Shown piece by piece: positions 1 through 7,032 of a DNA stretch of 63,650 bases. A model generated the notes under the pieces. The model did not search any database. It was not told the DNA's origin and was given only the letters and a program-made list of their open reading frames with translations. The stretch's first letter is position 1. Every line of letters begins with the position of its first letter. The position numbers and the translations under genes were made by a program. Source of the DNA: Bordetella sp. (GTDB taxonomy: Bacteria > Pseudomonadota > Alphaproteobacteria > Caulobacterales > Caulobacteraceae); NCBI GenBank assembly GCA_017308115.1, contig JAFKFS010000025.1:1-63650 (forward strand). The letters run 5' to 3'.

Positions 1-75
1 CTTGGTGGCCATCCGAGAACGGAAGCCGTGACGGCGCTTGCGCACGAGTCGCGACGGCTGATAGGTCCGCTTCAC
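1..75 (-). CDS. rpmH: 50S ribosomal protein L34, 5' part only
   Basis: Read on the minus strand from a GTG at 75-73, the 25 visible codons begin [20 protein letters not shown], the classic start of bacterial L34, a basic protein of about 45 residues in the large ribosomal subunit. The rest lies beyond base 1. In most bacteria rpmH is followed by rnpA, so that gene is expected just outside the window. The gene is divergent from the membrane protein at 226; the roughly 150 bases between them should carry the rpmH promoter, though I cannot point to exact boxes. Confidence 0.95.
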   Translation of the reverse strand, partial: MKRTYQPSRLVRKRRHGFRSRMATK

Positions 76-225
76 GGTCGGCTCCGGGTTACTGGGGTTG
101 GCGACAGACACAAGCGTCAGCCGCGAGAGAGGCGGGCGTATAAGCGGCGGCCGGGCGAGAGTCAACGCCGAAGCGCTTTCCAGCAACGCCGACAGGCGCG
201 CGCGGCGCAGGAAAATCCGCTAGGG

Positions 226-981
226 ATGCGAAGGAAGAGGACGGAGCGCGGTTTGAACCGGGTCAAAAGATTTCTGCCCCTGGCCGTGCTGCTGGCCGCC
301 GTCGCCCTGATCTTCGGCATGGGCTGGAATCGCTATCTGTCGCTGGACACCCTGCGCGAGCATGGAACGGCGCTGGAGGCCCTGACCGCCCGACATTATC
401 TGCTGATGCTCGGCGCGCTGATGCTGGTCTTCGCCCTGCTGACGGCCAGCGTGGTGCCGGGGGTGGTCTTCATCACCGTGACGGCGGGCTATCTGTTCGG
501 TCCGTGGGTCGGAGGCGTCGCCACCGCCTTCGCCGCCACGGTCGGCGCCCTGGCCGTCTACTATGTGGGGCGCACCGCCCTGGGCGATTCCCTGCGCCGC
601 CGCGCCGCCGCCGACACAGGCCTGTTGAACAGGGTCTGCGCCGGGGTGGACAAGAACACCTTCTGGTATGTACTGGTCGCGCGCTTGGTGGTCACCGTGC
701 CCTTCCACATGATCAATGTGGCGGCGGGCGTGATGGCGGCGCCCCTGCGGCCCTACATGATCGCCACCTTCATCGGCCTGTTGCCCGCCCACACCATCTA
801 TTGCTGGATCGGCGACAGCCTGCACGACGTTCTGGTCACGGACCCGAATCCCGACATTCGGAGCCTGTTCGCGGAATTCTTCTGGCCTCTGATGGGAGTC
901 GCCTTCCTGTCCATGCTGCTGCCCCTGCTGCTCAAGCTGGCCCAGAAGGCGCGCGCACGCGCTCGCGCGGAGGCGTCATGA
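226..981 (+). CDS. TVP38/TMEM64 family integral membrane protein (DedA-like, SNARE-associated Golgi domain)
   Basis: A 251-residue inner-membrane protein. After a short basic N-terminus (MRRKRTERGLNRVKRF) come several hydrophobic segments (about residues 18-36, 60-90, 95-120, 155-200 and 215-240). The motif-like stretches GYLFGPWVGG and the F/R-rich loop before NVAAGVM are typical of the TVP38/SNARE-associated Golgi (VTT) family, whose members are linked to lipid scrambling or transport. I chose the ATG at 226 because longer in-frame versions add only basic, low-complexity sequence. The stop overlaps the start of the histidine kinase as ATGA, so the two are probably translated together. The substrate is unknown. 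Confidence 0.8.
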   Translation: MRRKRTERGLNRVKRFLPLAVLLAAVALIFGMGWNRYLSLDTLREHGTALEALTARHYLLMLGALMLVFALLTASVVPGVVFITVTAGYLFGPWVGGVATAFAATVGALAVYYVGRTALGDSLRRRAAADTGLLNRVCAGVDKNTFWYVLVARLVVTVPFHMINVAAGVMAAPLRPYMIATFIGLLPAHTIYCWIGDSLHDVLVTDPNPDIRSLFAEFFWPLMGVAFLSMLLPLLLKLAQKARARARAEAS

Positions 982-2480
982 CCGAGCGCGAGGCCGTGCG
1001 GTCCGAGCTGCAGACGCCCCTGGCCCCGGCGACGCCCGCTAGGGCGCCTGCGACCCTGCCCGCCCCGTGGAGCGCCCTGCGCCGGCGGCTGAAGCCGCGC
1101 GCGCCCGACGGCCTGTCCAGCCGGCTGCTGCTGCTGACCGTCGCCTTCACCCTGGCGGTCGCCGCCCTGATCATCGTGCCCAGCGCCGCCTCCTTCCAGG
1201 AGCGGTGGCTGATGGACCGGTTGCAGGCGGCCGAACTGGCCTCGGTCGGGGTCGAGGCCCTGCCCTATTCCGCCGTCGAGGATTCCACCGCCGAACAGCT
1301 GCTGAGCATCGGCGGGGTGCAGTCGGTGGTCATCGGCGAACAGGGGGTCCGGCGTCTGCTGCTGCAGGCCCCCAACCTGCCGCGCGCGCCCGAACTGATC
1401 GACCTGCGCCGGCGCAGCGTCGGCGCCCGGCTGCTGGACCCGTGGAAGACCCTGTTCGGCCACCCCGACCGCTCGCTGCGGGTGCAGGCGGCGCCGCGCT
1501 ATCGCTCGGGCGACCTGATCGAGATCCTCGCCCCGGCCCAGCCGCTGAAGAAGGAGCTGGAGAGCTTCCTGGTCAACAGCCTGATGATGTCGCTGCTGAT
1601 CGCGGCGGTGGCGGGCGGCCTACTGTACGCCGCCCTGTCGATGCTGGTGCTGCAGCCCCTGCGTCGCGTCACCCGCTCGATAGAGCGCTTCGCCGCCAAT
1701 CCCGAGGGCGCGGCCCAGACCCCTCCAGACCGCCACGACGAGATCGGCCGGGTGGAGCGCGAACTGGCCCGGATGCAGGAGGAGGTGCGTCAGTCCCTGC
1801 GCTCGCGCGCCCGCCTGGCGGCGCTGGGCGAGGCGGTGGCCAAGATCAACCACGACCTGCGCAACATGCTGACCTCGGCCCAGATGGCGTCCGAGCGGCT
1901 GTCGACCTCGTCCGACCCCCTGGTGGCGACCGCCCTGCCCCGGCTGGAGCGGGCGCTGGGCCGGGCCTCCACCCTGGCGCGCAACGTGCTGGCCTACGGC
2001 AAGACCGAGGAGCCCGCGCCCCAGCTTCAGAAGATGCTGCTGGCCCGCGCCGTGGCCGCCGCCGCCGAGGACGCCGGACTGGAGCCGGACGGGGTGCGGC
2101 TGGTGCGCGACCTGCCCGCCCGCTTCACCGTCAACGCCGACCCGGATCAGCTGCACCGTATCCTGGTCAACCTGATGCGCAACGCCCGCCAGGCCATCGA
2201 GTCCGCGGCGGGCGGCCTGAACAGGGGCAAGGGCTCCATCACGGTCAGCGCCGAGCTTCGCGACGGCATGGCCGCCATCGGCGTGCGCGACGACGGACCC
2301 GGCATTCCGCCGCGCCTGGCCGACCGCCTGTTCGAACCCTTCGTCAGCGGCGGCGGGGCCGACGGCACAGGCCTGGGCCTGACCATCTCGCGCGAGCTGG
2401 CGGCCAACCACGGCGGCGCCCTGGTCCTGCTGGACACGGGACCGCAAGGCACCCGTTTCGAGCTGCGGCTGCCCCAATGA
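978..2480 (+). CDS. Membrane-bound sensor histidine kinase
   Basis: A 500-residue protein with a cytoplasmic N-terminus, a transmembrane segment at about 49-70, a periplasmic sensor region of about 125 residues, a second membrane segment at about 201-225, a HAMP-like linker, a dimerisation helix with the phospho-acceptor His in NHDLRN (His292), and a HATPase_c domain. Visible ATP-site motifs are the N box (NLMRNARQAI, Asn402), DDGPGIP (438-444) and GTGLGL (463-468). It autophosphorylates on His and passes phosphate to a response regulator, which is not encoded beside it, so the partner is unknown. The start overlaps the upstream membrane protein by 4 bases, suggesting a shared operon and perhaps a shared envelope signal. 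Confidence 0.9.
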   Translation: MTEREAVRSELQTPLAPATPARAPATLPAPWSALRRRLKPRAPDGLSSRLLLLTVAFTLAVAALIIVPSAASFQERWLMDRLQAAELASVGVEALPYSAVEDSTAEQLLSIGGVQSVVIGEQGVRRLLLQAPNLPRAPELIDLRRRSVGARLLDPWKTLFGHPDRSLRVQAAPRYRSGDLIEILAPAQPLKKELESFLVNSLMMSLLIAAVAGGLLYAALSMLVLQPLRRVTRSIERFAANPEGAAQTPPDRHDEIGRVERELARMQEEVRQSLRSRARLAALGEAVAKINHDLRNMLTSAQMASERLSTSSDPLVATALPRLERALGRASTLARNVLAYGKTEEPAPQLQKMLLARAVAAAAEDAGLEPDGVRLVRDLPARFTVNADPDQLHRILVNLMRNARQAIESAAGGLNRGKGSITVSAELRDGMAAIGVRDDGPGIPPRLADRLFEPFVSGGGADGTGLGLTISRELAANHGGALVLLDTGPQGTRFELRLPQ

Positions 2481-2586
2481 CGCGCGAGCGGCAGCCTTCC
2501 CGGCCTCGGGACGTTATTTCCCTTCAAACGCCGAAAGCGCCGAGCTTGCGGCCCTTCTCATCCTCGCCGCGGCCAAGGAGCCCCCT

Positions 2587-3093
2587 ATGACCCGCTTCAC
2601 GCCTTCGCGCCCCCGCCCGTCGCGTCCCCGGGCGGCGCTGGTTCTGCCCTCGGCCCTGGCGCTGGCCCTGCTCGCCGGCTCGGCCTACGCCCAGAACCAG
2701 ACCCCCGGCCCGACGCCCAAAGACCCCGTCGCCGAGATGCTGGCCAAGGGCGAGCGTTATCGTCGCGCGCCCGATTCCGCGCAGGACCCGGACGAACTGC
2801 GCCGGACTCAGGCCCTGAACGCCGAGATCGCGGCCCAGAACGATCTGGCCGAGAATGAGGACCGCGCCAACCAGGCCGCCCAGGCCCAAGCCCAGCGCCG
2901 CTGGCAGGCCGAGATGGAGCGAAACCAGGCCGACGCCCGCCTCGCCCGCGAACGCCACGAAGCCGACCTGCGCGCGGCCGAGGAGGCTCAGGCCCGCTAT
3001 GAACGCGACATGGCCGACTGGCGCGCCACCGTGGCCGCCTGCGAGCGCGGCGACCGGGCCCGCTGCACTGCAGGCCGTCAGGCGCCGAACTGA
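2587..3093 (+). CDS. Hypothetical secreted coiled-coil protein
   Basis: 168 residues, not recognised as a named family. A basic N-terminus and hydrophobic core (ALVLPSALALALLAGSAYA) form a signal peptide with likely cleavage after AYA, about residue 35. The mature protein is rich in Ala, Glu, Arg and Gln, and residues of about 75-150 should form one long amphipathic, charged helix or coiled coil. Two Cys near the C-terminus (ACERGDRARC) could form a disulphide in the periplasm. It lies 106 bases after the histidine kinase on the same strand and is followed by a hairpin shared with the convergent nrdB, so it may be the end of that operon. Function unknown. Confidence 0.7.
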   Translation: MTRFTPSRPRPSRPRAALVLPSALALALLAGSAYAQNQTPGPTPKDPVAEMLAKGERYRRAPDSAQDPDELRRTQALNAEIAAQNDLAENEDRANQAAQAQAQRRWQAEMERNQADARLARERHEADLRAAEEAQARYERDMADWRATVAACERGDRARCTAGRQAPN

Positions 3094-3110
3094 GACGCCG
3101 GAAAAGACAA

Positions 3111-3139
3111 GGGCGCCGCCGGACTTCGCCGGGGCGCCC
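3111..3139. terminator. Hairpin between convergent genes, possible bidirectional terminator
   Basis: The arms GGGCGCC and GGCGCCC, with a further CCGG pairing inside, form a strong GC stem between the 3' ends of the secreted coiled-coil gene and nrdB. No clear T tract follows on either strand, so termination is plausible rather than certain. Confidence 0.45.
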
Positions 3140-3160
3140 CTGCCGCCTGATCGTCGAGCG

Positions 3161-4207
3161 TCAGGCCCCGATGGTTTCCGTGCGGCGCTTCATCATGTTG
3201 TCGAAGCTGTCCCAGACGCCGTCGGCGCCGTGCCACGCCCCTTGCGTCGCCGCTTTGGAGTATTCGGTGGCGCGGGCCTCGAAGAAGTTGGCGTGCTCCA
3301 CGCCCGACAGCAGCGACTGCAGCCACGGCAGAGGGTTCTCGGTCACGCCATAGACTTCCGGCAGGTGCAGCTGGCGCAGGCGCCAGTCGGCGATGAAGCG
3401 GATGTAGGCCTTGATGTCGTCCGGCGTCATGCCGTTCACCGGGCCCATTTCGAAGGCCAGGTCGATGAACTTGTCCTCCATCTCGATCACCGTCTTGCAG
3501 CAGTCGACGATGTCGTCGGCCACGGCCTTGGTGACGGCGCCCGTCTCCTTGTTGAAGGCGTGGTACAGCTTGATGATGCCTTCGCAGTGCAGGCTCTCGT
3601 CGCGCACCGACCAGGACACGATCTGGCCCATGCCCTTCATCTTGGACTGGCGCGGGAAGTTCATCAGCATGGCGAAGCTGGCGAACAGCTGCAGCCCTTC
3701 GGAGAAGCCCCCGAACATGGCCAGGGTCCGGCAGATGTCGGCGTCGCTGTCGACCCCGAACTGGCCCATGTAGTCGTGTTTATCCTTCATGGCCTCGTAT
3801 TCCATGAAGGCCCCGAACTCGCTCTCGGGCATGCCGATGGTCTCGAGCAGCAGGGCGTAGGCCGCGATATGGATCGTCTCCATATTGGCGAAGGCGGCCA
3901 GCATCATCTTCACCTCGGTCGGTTTGAACACCCGGCCGTAGCGCTCCATGTAGTTGTCCTGCACCTCGATGTCCGCCTGGGTGAAGAAACGGAAGATCTG
4001 GGTCAGCAGGTTGCGCTCGCCGTCGTTCAGATTGGCGGCCCAGTCCTTGACGTCCTCGCCCATGGGGACTTCCTCGGGCATCCAGTGGACCTGCTGCTGC
4101 TTCTTCCACATGTCGAAGGCCCACGGATAGCGGAAGGGCTTGTAGGCGGCCGAGGGGGTCAGCAGACCGGGCGTGCCGGGACGAATGATCGTGGCGGGAG
4201 CGTTCAT
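3161..4207 (-). CDS. nrdB: Ribonucleoside-diphosphate reductase, beta (radical) subunit
   Basis: A 348-residue class I small subunit that houses the di-metal centre and tyrosyl radical used by NrdA to make deoxynucleotides. The carboxylate/His ligands and radical Tyr are seen in METIHIAAY (Glu110, His113, Tyr117) and RDESLHCEG (Glu and His), matching the E115-H118-Y122 and E238-H241 pattern of E. coli NrdB. No ATP-cone precedes the ferritin-like fold. I chose the ATG at 4207; upstream in-frame sequence is arginine-rich and unlike the family. Two NrdR-like boxes lie 74-122 bases upstream of the start. nrdA is 2.8 kb away on the opposite strand, not in an operon with nrdB. Confidence 0.95.
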   Translation of the reverse strand: MNAPATIIRPGTPGLLTPSAAYKPFRYPWAFDMWKKQQQVHWMPEEVPMGEDVKDWAANLNDGERNLLTQIFRFFTQADIEVQDNYMERYGRVFKPTEVKMMLAAFANMETIHIAAYALLLETIGMPESEFGAFMEYEAMKDKHDYMGQFGVDSDADICRTLAMFGGFSEGLQLFASFAMLMNFPRQSKMKGMGQIVSWSVRDESLHCEGIIKLYHAFNKETGAVTKAVADDIVDCCKTVIEMEDKFIDLAFEMGPVNGMTPDDIKAYIRFIADWRLRQLHLPEVYGVTENPLPWLQSLLSGVEHANFFEARATEYSKAATQGAWHGADGVWDSFDNMMKRRTETIGA

Positions 4208-4614
4208 CGAAGAAGACCTGGGGCGAATCCGGAAGAAGTGCGTTTCACCATGCGTCCGCCGGCGCGCGGGGACAAGGGAAGATGCGCACATCTAGCGATC
4301 ACTTTTCAACCGACCGCTAGATATGGTGTTTGCGTGACAGGAAACTGGGGAGGAAGATGGGGATGGTTTTCACGGTTTAGGGCGCGGCCGGGTCGGCCTC
4401 GGTCCCGGTCGAGGCGACGCCGCGGCTGATCGGCCTGGATTCTCGGGCGATCGAGGCCCCCGTGTGGGAGGGCCAGGCCGAGCCCGCGTCGCCGCCGCTT
4501 CTACGAGGCGCCCCGCATGGCCGAGGTCGTACGCCGCGCCTCCCCCTCTGCCTGCGCTACAGGCCTTCTGGGCCGAACGGCTCCTGTTCGACGACGACCG
4601 GGAAGGCCCGGGCC
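4208..4614. other. 407-bp intergenic region upstream of nrdB; possible gene remnant
   Basis: The nrdB-proximal part holds the paired NrdR-like boxes and should contain the nrdB promoter. The remainder (about 4380-4600) is GC-rich with codon-like composition in more than one frame (for example FWAERLLFDDDRE in one frame), but no complete gene with a start is visible. It could be a decayed gene. A GGGCCT/AGGCCC inverted repeat sits at the stop of the CoA-transferase (about 4609-4626). Confidence 0.4.
4281..4329 (-). promoter_or_regulatory. Paired NrdR-like operator boxes upstream of nrdB
   Basis: Two 16-bp boxes at 4314-4329 and 4281-4296. On the + strand the first reads CCGCTAGATATGGTGT, matching 12 of 16 positions of the NrdR box ACACTATATATAGTGT. 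The second shares ATCTAGC with the corresponding nrdA box. The distance between the two CTAG cores is the same as in the nrdA promoter. NrdR is the known zinc-finger/ATP-cone repressor of bacterial ribonucleotide reductase genes; its own gene is not in the window. Confidence 0.7.
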
Positions 4615-5934
4615 TTAAATCAGGCCCATCGCCCGAGCCTCGCGCTCCAGCCCCTCGCGGAACTCGGGCGCGGCCAGGCCGATCAGGGCGCGGGCGCGGG
4701 CGTCGTCGGTCAGCCCCTTCAGATTGACCGCCCCCTGCTCGGTGACGACATACTGGATGTCGTTGCGCGGGGTCGTGACCGGCCCTTCCAGCCGCGCCAC
4801 GATGCGCGAGGCCGTTCCCTTGGCCGCCGTGGAATGGCAGGCGATGATCGACTTGCCGCCCTCGGACGCCGCCGCGCCGCGCACGAAGTCCAACTGGCCG
4901 CCCGCCGCCGTATACTGCCGCCCGTTCAGATGCTCCGAGCAGCAGGCGCCGAAGAGGTCGATCTGCAAGGTGGCGTTGACCGAGATCATCTTCGCATTGC
5001 GGGCGATGACGGCGGGATCGTTCACATAGTCGACGGGACGGGCCTCGAAGGCCGGGTTCTCGTGCAGGAATTCATAGGTGGAGCGATTTCCCATCGAGAA
5101 GGTGAAGACCGTCTTGCCGGGGTGCAGGGTCTTGCGCGCATTGGTGGCGACGCCGGCCTTCATCAGCTCGACCAGCCCGGGGGTCAGCATCTCGGTGTGT
5201 ATGCCCAGGTCGCGGTGATCGTGCAGGGCCGCGCACACCGCGTCCGGCAGGGCGCCGATGCCCATCTGCAGCGTCGCCCCGTCTTCGACCATGCCCGCGA
5301 TCAGGGCGCCGATGGCCACGTCCTGCGGCTGCTGCGGCGCCTTGCCCGCCTCCAGCAGGGGCGCCGAATGCTCCACCACGGCCGCGACCTGGGAGATGTG
5401 GACGCGACAGTCGCCGAACACGCGCGGCATGTGCGGATTGACCTCCAGGATCACCCGCTGCGCCGTCTTCGAAACGGCCAGGGCGTAGTCGGTGTTGGTC
5501 CCCAGGCTGAAATAGCCCTCGGCGTCCATCGGCGAGACCATGGCCAGCAGGGTGTCGACCCCGATCTCGCGCGTCAGCACGCGCGGCGTCTGCTGAAAGC
5601 CGGTCGGCACGAACCAGACGGCGCGACGGCCCTCCTCGATCCCGCGCGCCTCCAGCTTCCGCTCGATTGCGCCGTGGAACAGGCTGTGCGGGCGGATGCG
5701 GTCGGTCAGTTCGTAACGCATCACCGTCTCGCCCGCGATGGCGGTGGACAGCAGGTAGTAGAGGTTGACGTCGCCCACCTGCCGCGCCTCGGCCCGGTCG
5801 GCCAGGGCCTTCAGCAGGGCCGGCGGCTGGCCGACGCCCAGCGCCATGGCGACCTTGGCGCCCGAGGGGATCAGGGCCGCCGCCGCCTCGGGCGTCGTCA
5901 GGCGTTCGGCGTAGAGGGCAGCGAAATCGGTCAT
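4615..5934 (-). CDS. Acetyl-CoA hydrolase/transferase family protein (CoA-transferase)
   Basis: 439 residues with the two-part fold of the acetyl-CoA hydrolase/4-hydroxybutyrate CoA-transferase family. Visible landmarks are the N-terminal Gly-rich GVGQPP, the FGDCRVHISQV region, the likely catalytic Glu in IHTEMLTPG, and the C-terminal GGQLDFVRGA and VVTEQGAVNLKG motifs. Such enzymes move CoA between short-chain acyl groups (acetate, succinate, 4-hydroxybutyrate, propionate) through a glutamyl-CoA intermediate. The exact substrate cannot be read from sequence. It is transcribed alone, towards nrdB, and the PAP2 phosphatase gene lies upstream on the same strand with an 82-bp gap. Confidence 0.85.
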   Translation of the reverse strand: MTDFAALYAERLTTPEAAAALIPSGAKVAMALGVGQPPALLKALADRAEARQVGDVNLYYLLSTAIAGETVMRYELTDRIRPHSLFHGAIERKLEARGIEEGRRAVWFVPTGFQQTPRVLTREIGVDTLLAMVSPMDAEGYFSLGTNTDYALAVSKTAQRVILEVNPHMPRVFGDCRVHISQVAAVVEHSAPLLEAGKAPQQPQDVAIGALIAGMVEDGATLQMGIGALPDAVCAALHDHRDLGIHTEMLTPGLVELMKAGVATNARKTLHPGKTVFTFSMGNRSTYEFLHENPAFEARPVDYVNDPAVIARNAKMISVNATLQIDLFGACCSEHLNGRQYTAAGGQLDFVRGAAASEGGKSIIACHSTAAKGTASRIVARLEGPVTTPRNDIQYVVTEQGAVNLKGLTDDARARALIGLAAPEFREGLEREARAMGLI

Positions 5935-6016
5935 CGGAAACTCCTGAAACGTCAGCCTTCTTTATCCGACAGCCGCGCGCCTTCGCGGCGCTAGACCTTG
6001 GTCTAAGAAGGCGCGG

Positions 6017-6754
6017 CTAGGGCGCGTCCTGCAGGGGCGCGCCATGCAGGCGCTGGCGACGCTCGGCGGCGTAGGCGACCAGCCACAGGGCCATGGACCA
6101 GGCGGCGCCGACGCTCCAGCCCGCGAACACGTCCGACGCCCAGTGCGCGCCCAGATAGATGCGCGTCAGCCCGATCAGCAGGGCGATCGTCACGGCGCAG
6201 CCGAGGACATAGGCCTTCAGCCGCCGACGCGGAAAGGCGCGCGTCAGCATGACCCCCAGCGTCAGGTAGAAGACGGTCGCCAGCAGGGCGTGGCCCGAGG
6301 GGAAGCTGGCGTTCAGCGTCTCCACCGCCTGATAGATCTCGGGCGGCCGCTCGCGCTCGAAGACGGCCTTCAGGCCTTCGCTCAGAGCCACCCCGCCCGC
6401 CAGGCCGACGACCAGCATGAGGGCCGACAGCCGCTTGCCCATGATCAGCAGGAAGCCGATGGCGATGAGGGCGAACAGGGTCAGCACCGATATGCCGCCC
6501 AGCGACGTCAGGTCCGCCGCCGCCTCCTGCAGCCACCACGGCCCCCAGGGACGGCCCGGATCGTCGGCGAAGGGTCGCACCGCCGCCAGCACCGCCTGGT
6601 CGAAGGCCTGGCCGTCCGCCTCGCGCATGTCGTCGGCCACCTCGATGAAGGTCAGCACCCCCAGGGCGACCACCAGCATGGCGGCCACGGCGGCGATCTC
6701 GGTGCGGGCGACACGCAGGGCGCGCGTCAGGAAGGCGGTGGGATGCGGAGCCAT
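6017..6754 (-). CDS. PAP2 superfamily membrane phosphatase
   Basis: 245 residues with about five to six transmembrane helices. The three phosphatase signatures are present and in order: KAVFERERP, PSGHA and RIYLGAHWASDV, which supply the conserved Lys/Arg, the His acid and the nucleophilic His with its Asp. The family removes phosphate from lipid phosphates such as phosphatidic acid, undecaprenyl diphosphate or lipid A phosphates at the outer face of the inner membrane. Which substrate applies here is not known. It is divergent from nrdA, sharing a 278-bp region that holds the nrdA operators. Confidence 0.9.
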   Translation of the reverse strand: MAPHPTAFLTRALRVARTEIAAVAAMLVVALGVLTFIEVADDMREADGQAFDQAVLAAVRPFADDPGRPWGPWWLQEAAADLTSLGGISVLTLFALIAIGFLLIMGKRLSALMLVVGLAGGVALSEGLKAVFERERPPEIYQAVETLNASFPSGHALLATVFYLTLGVMLTRAFPRRRLKAYVLGCAVTIALLIGLTRIYLGAHWASDVFAGWSVGAAWSMALWLVAYAAERRQRLHGAPLQDAP

Positions 6755-6852
6755 GGGGCGCTAACGGCCAAGCTGTCGCGACGTTCCTTTCCGGCCTCGC
6801 AGAAATCGACGACGGTTCGGTGAAAAATGTGATCGGCCCCAATTCCTGAGTC

Positions 6853-6926
6853 ATTTCCACAGGCTGTCGGAAGCCGCCCACCGATTCGTCGGAAAAGCGC
6901 CCGTCAAGAGCTTTACCTGTGGTTAG
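6853..6926 (+). promoter_or_regulatory. Two DnaA-box-like 9-mers upstream of nrdA
   Basis: ATTTCCACA at 6853-6861 and TGTGGTTAG (inverted) at 6918-6926 each match 7 of 9 positions of the DnaA box TTATCCACA or its complement. DnaA control of nrdAB is established in E. coli. Here it is only a suggestion from degenerate motifs. Confidence 0.3.
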
Positions 6927-6933
6927 GGATATG

Positions 6934-6982
6934 CACCCATATATCTAGCCGAACACCGGCGAGCAGCCACTAGATGTAGTGT
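6934..6982 (+). promoter_or_regulatory. Paired NrdR-like operator boxes upstream of nrdA
   Basis: Boxes at 6934-6949 (CACCCATATATCTAGC) and 6967-6982 (CCACTAGATGTAGTGT); the second matches 13 of 16 positions of the NrdR consensus. Start-to-start spacing is 33 bp, about three helical turns, as in known paired NrdR sites. The same arrangement, in the same orientation relative to the gene, precedes nrdB. Confidence 0.75.
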
Positions 6983-7032
6983 CTCAAACCGGTACGGCCT
7001 TCTAATCGCATTTGTTCGGGACAGGGACGAAA

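Noticed and set aside
2855-4429. Long open frame antisense to nrdB and similar long antisense frames over nrdA, ggt, the helicase, ydbH and the DUF885 gene
   Set aside because: High-GC coding sequence leaves few stops on the other strand; the translations are low-complexity or His/Gln/Arg-rich and lack domains, while the sense frames carry complete family motifs.
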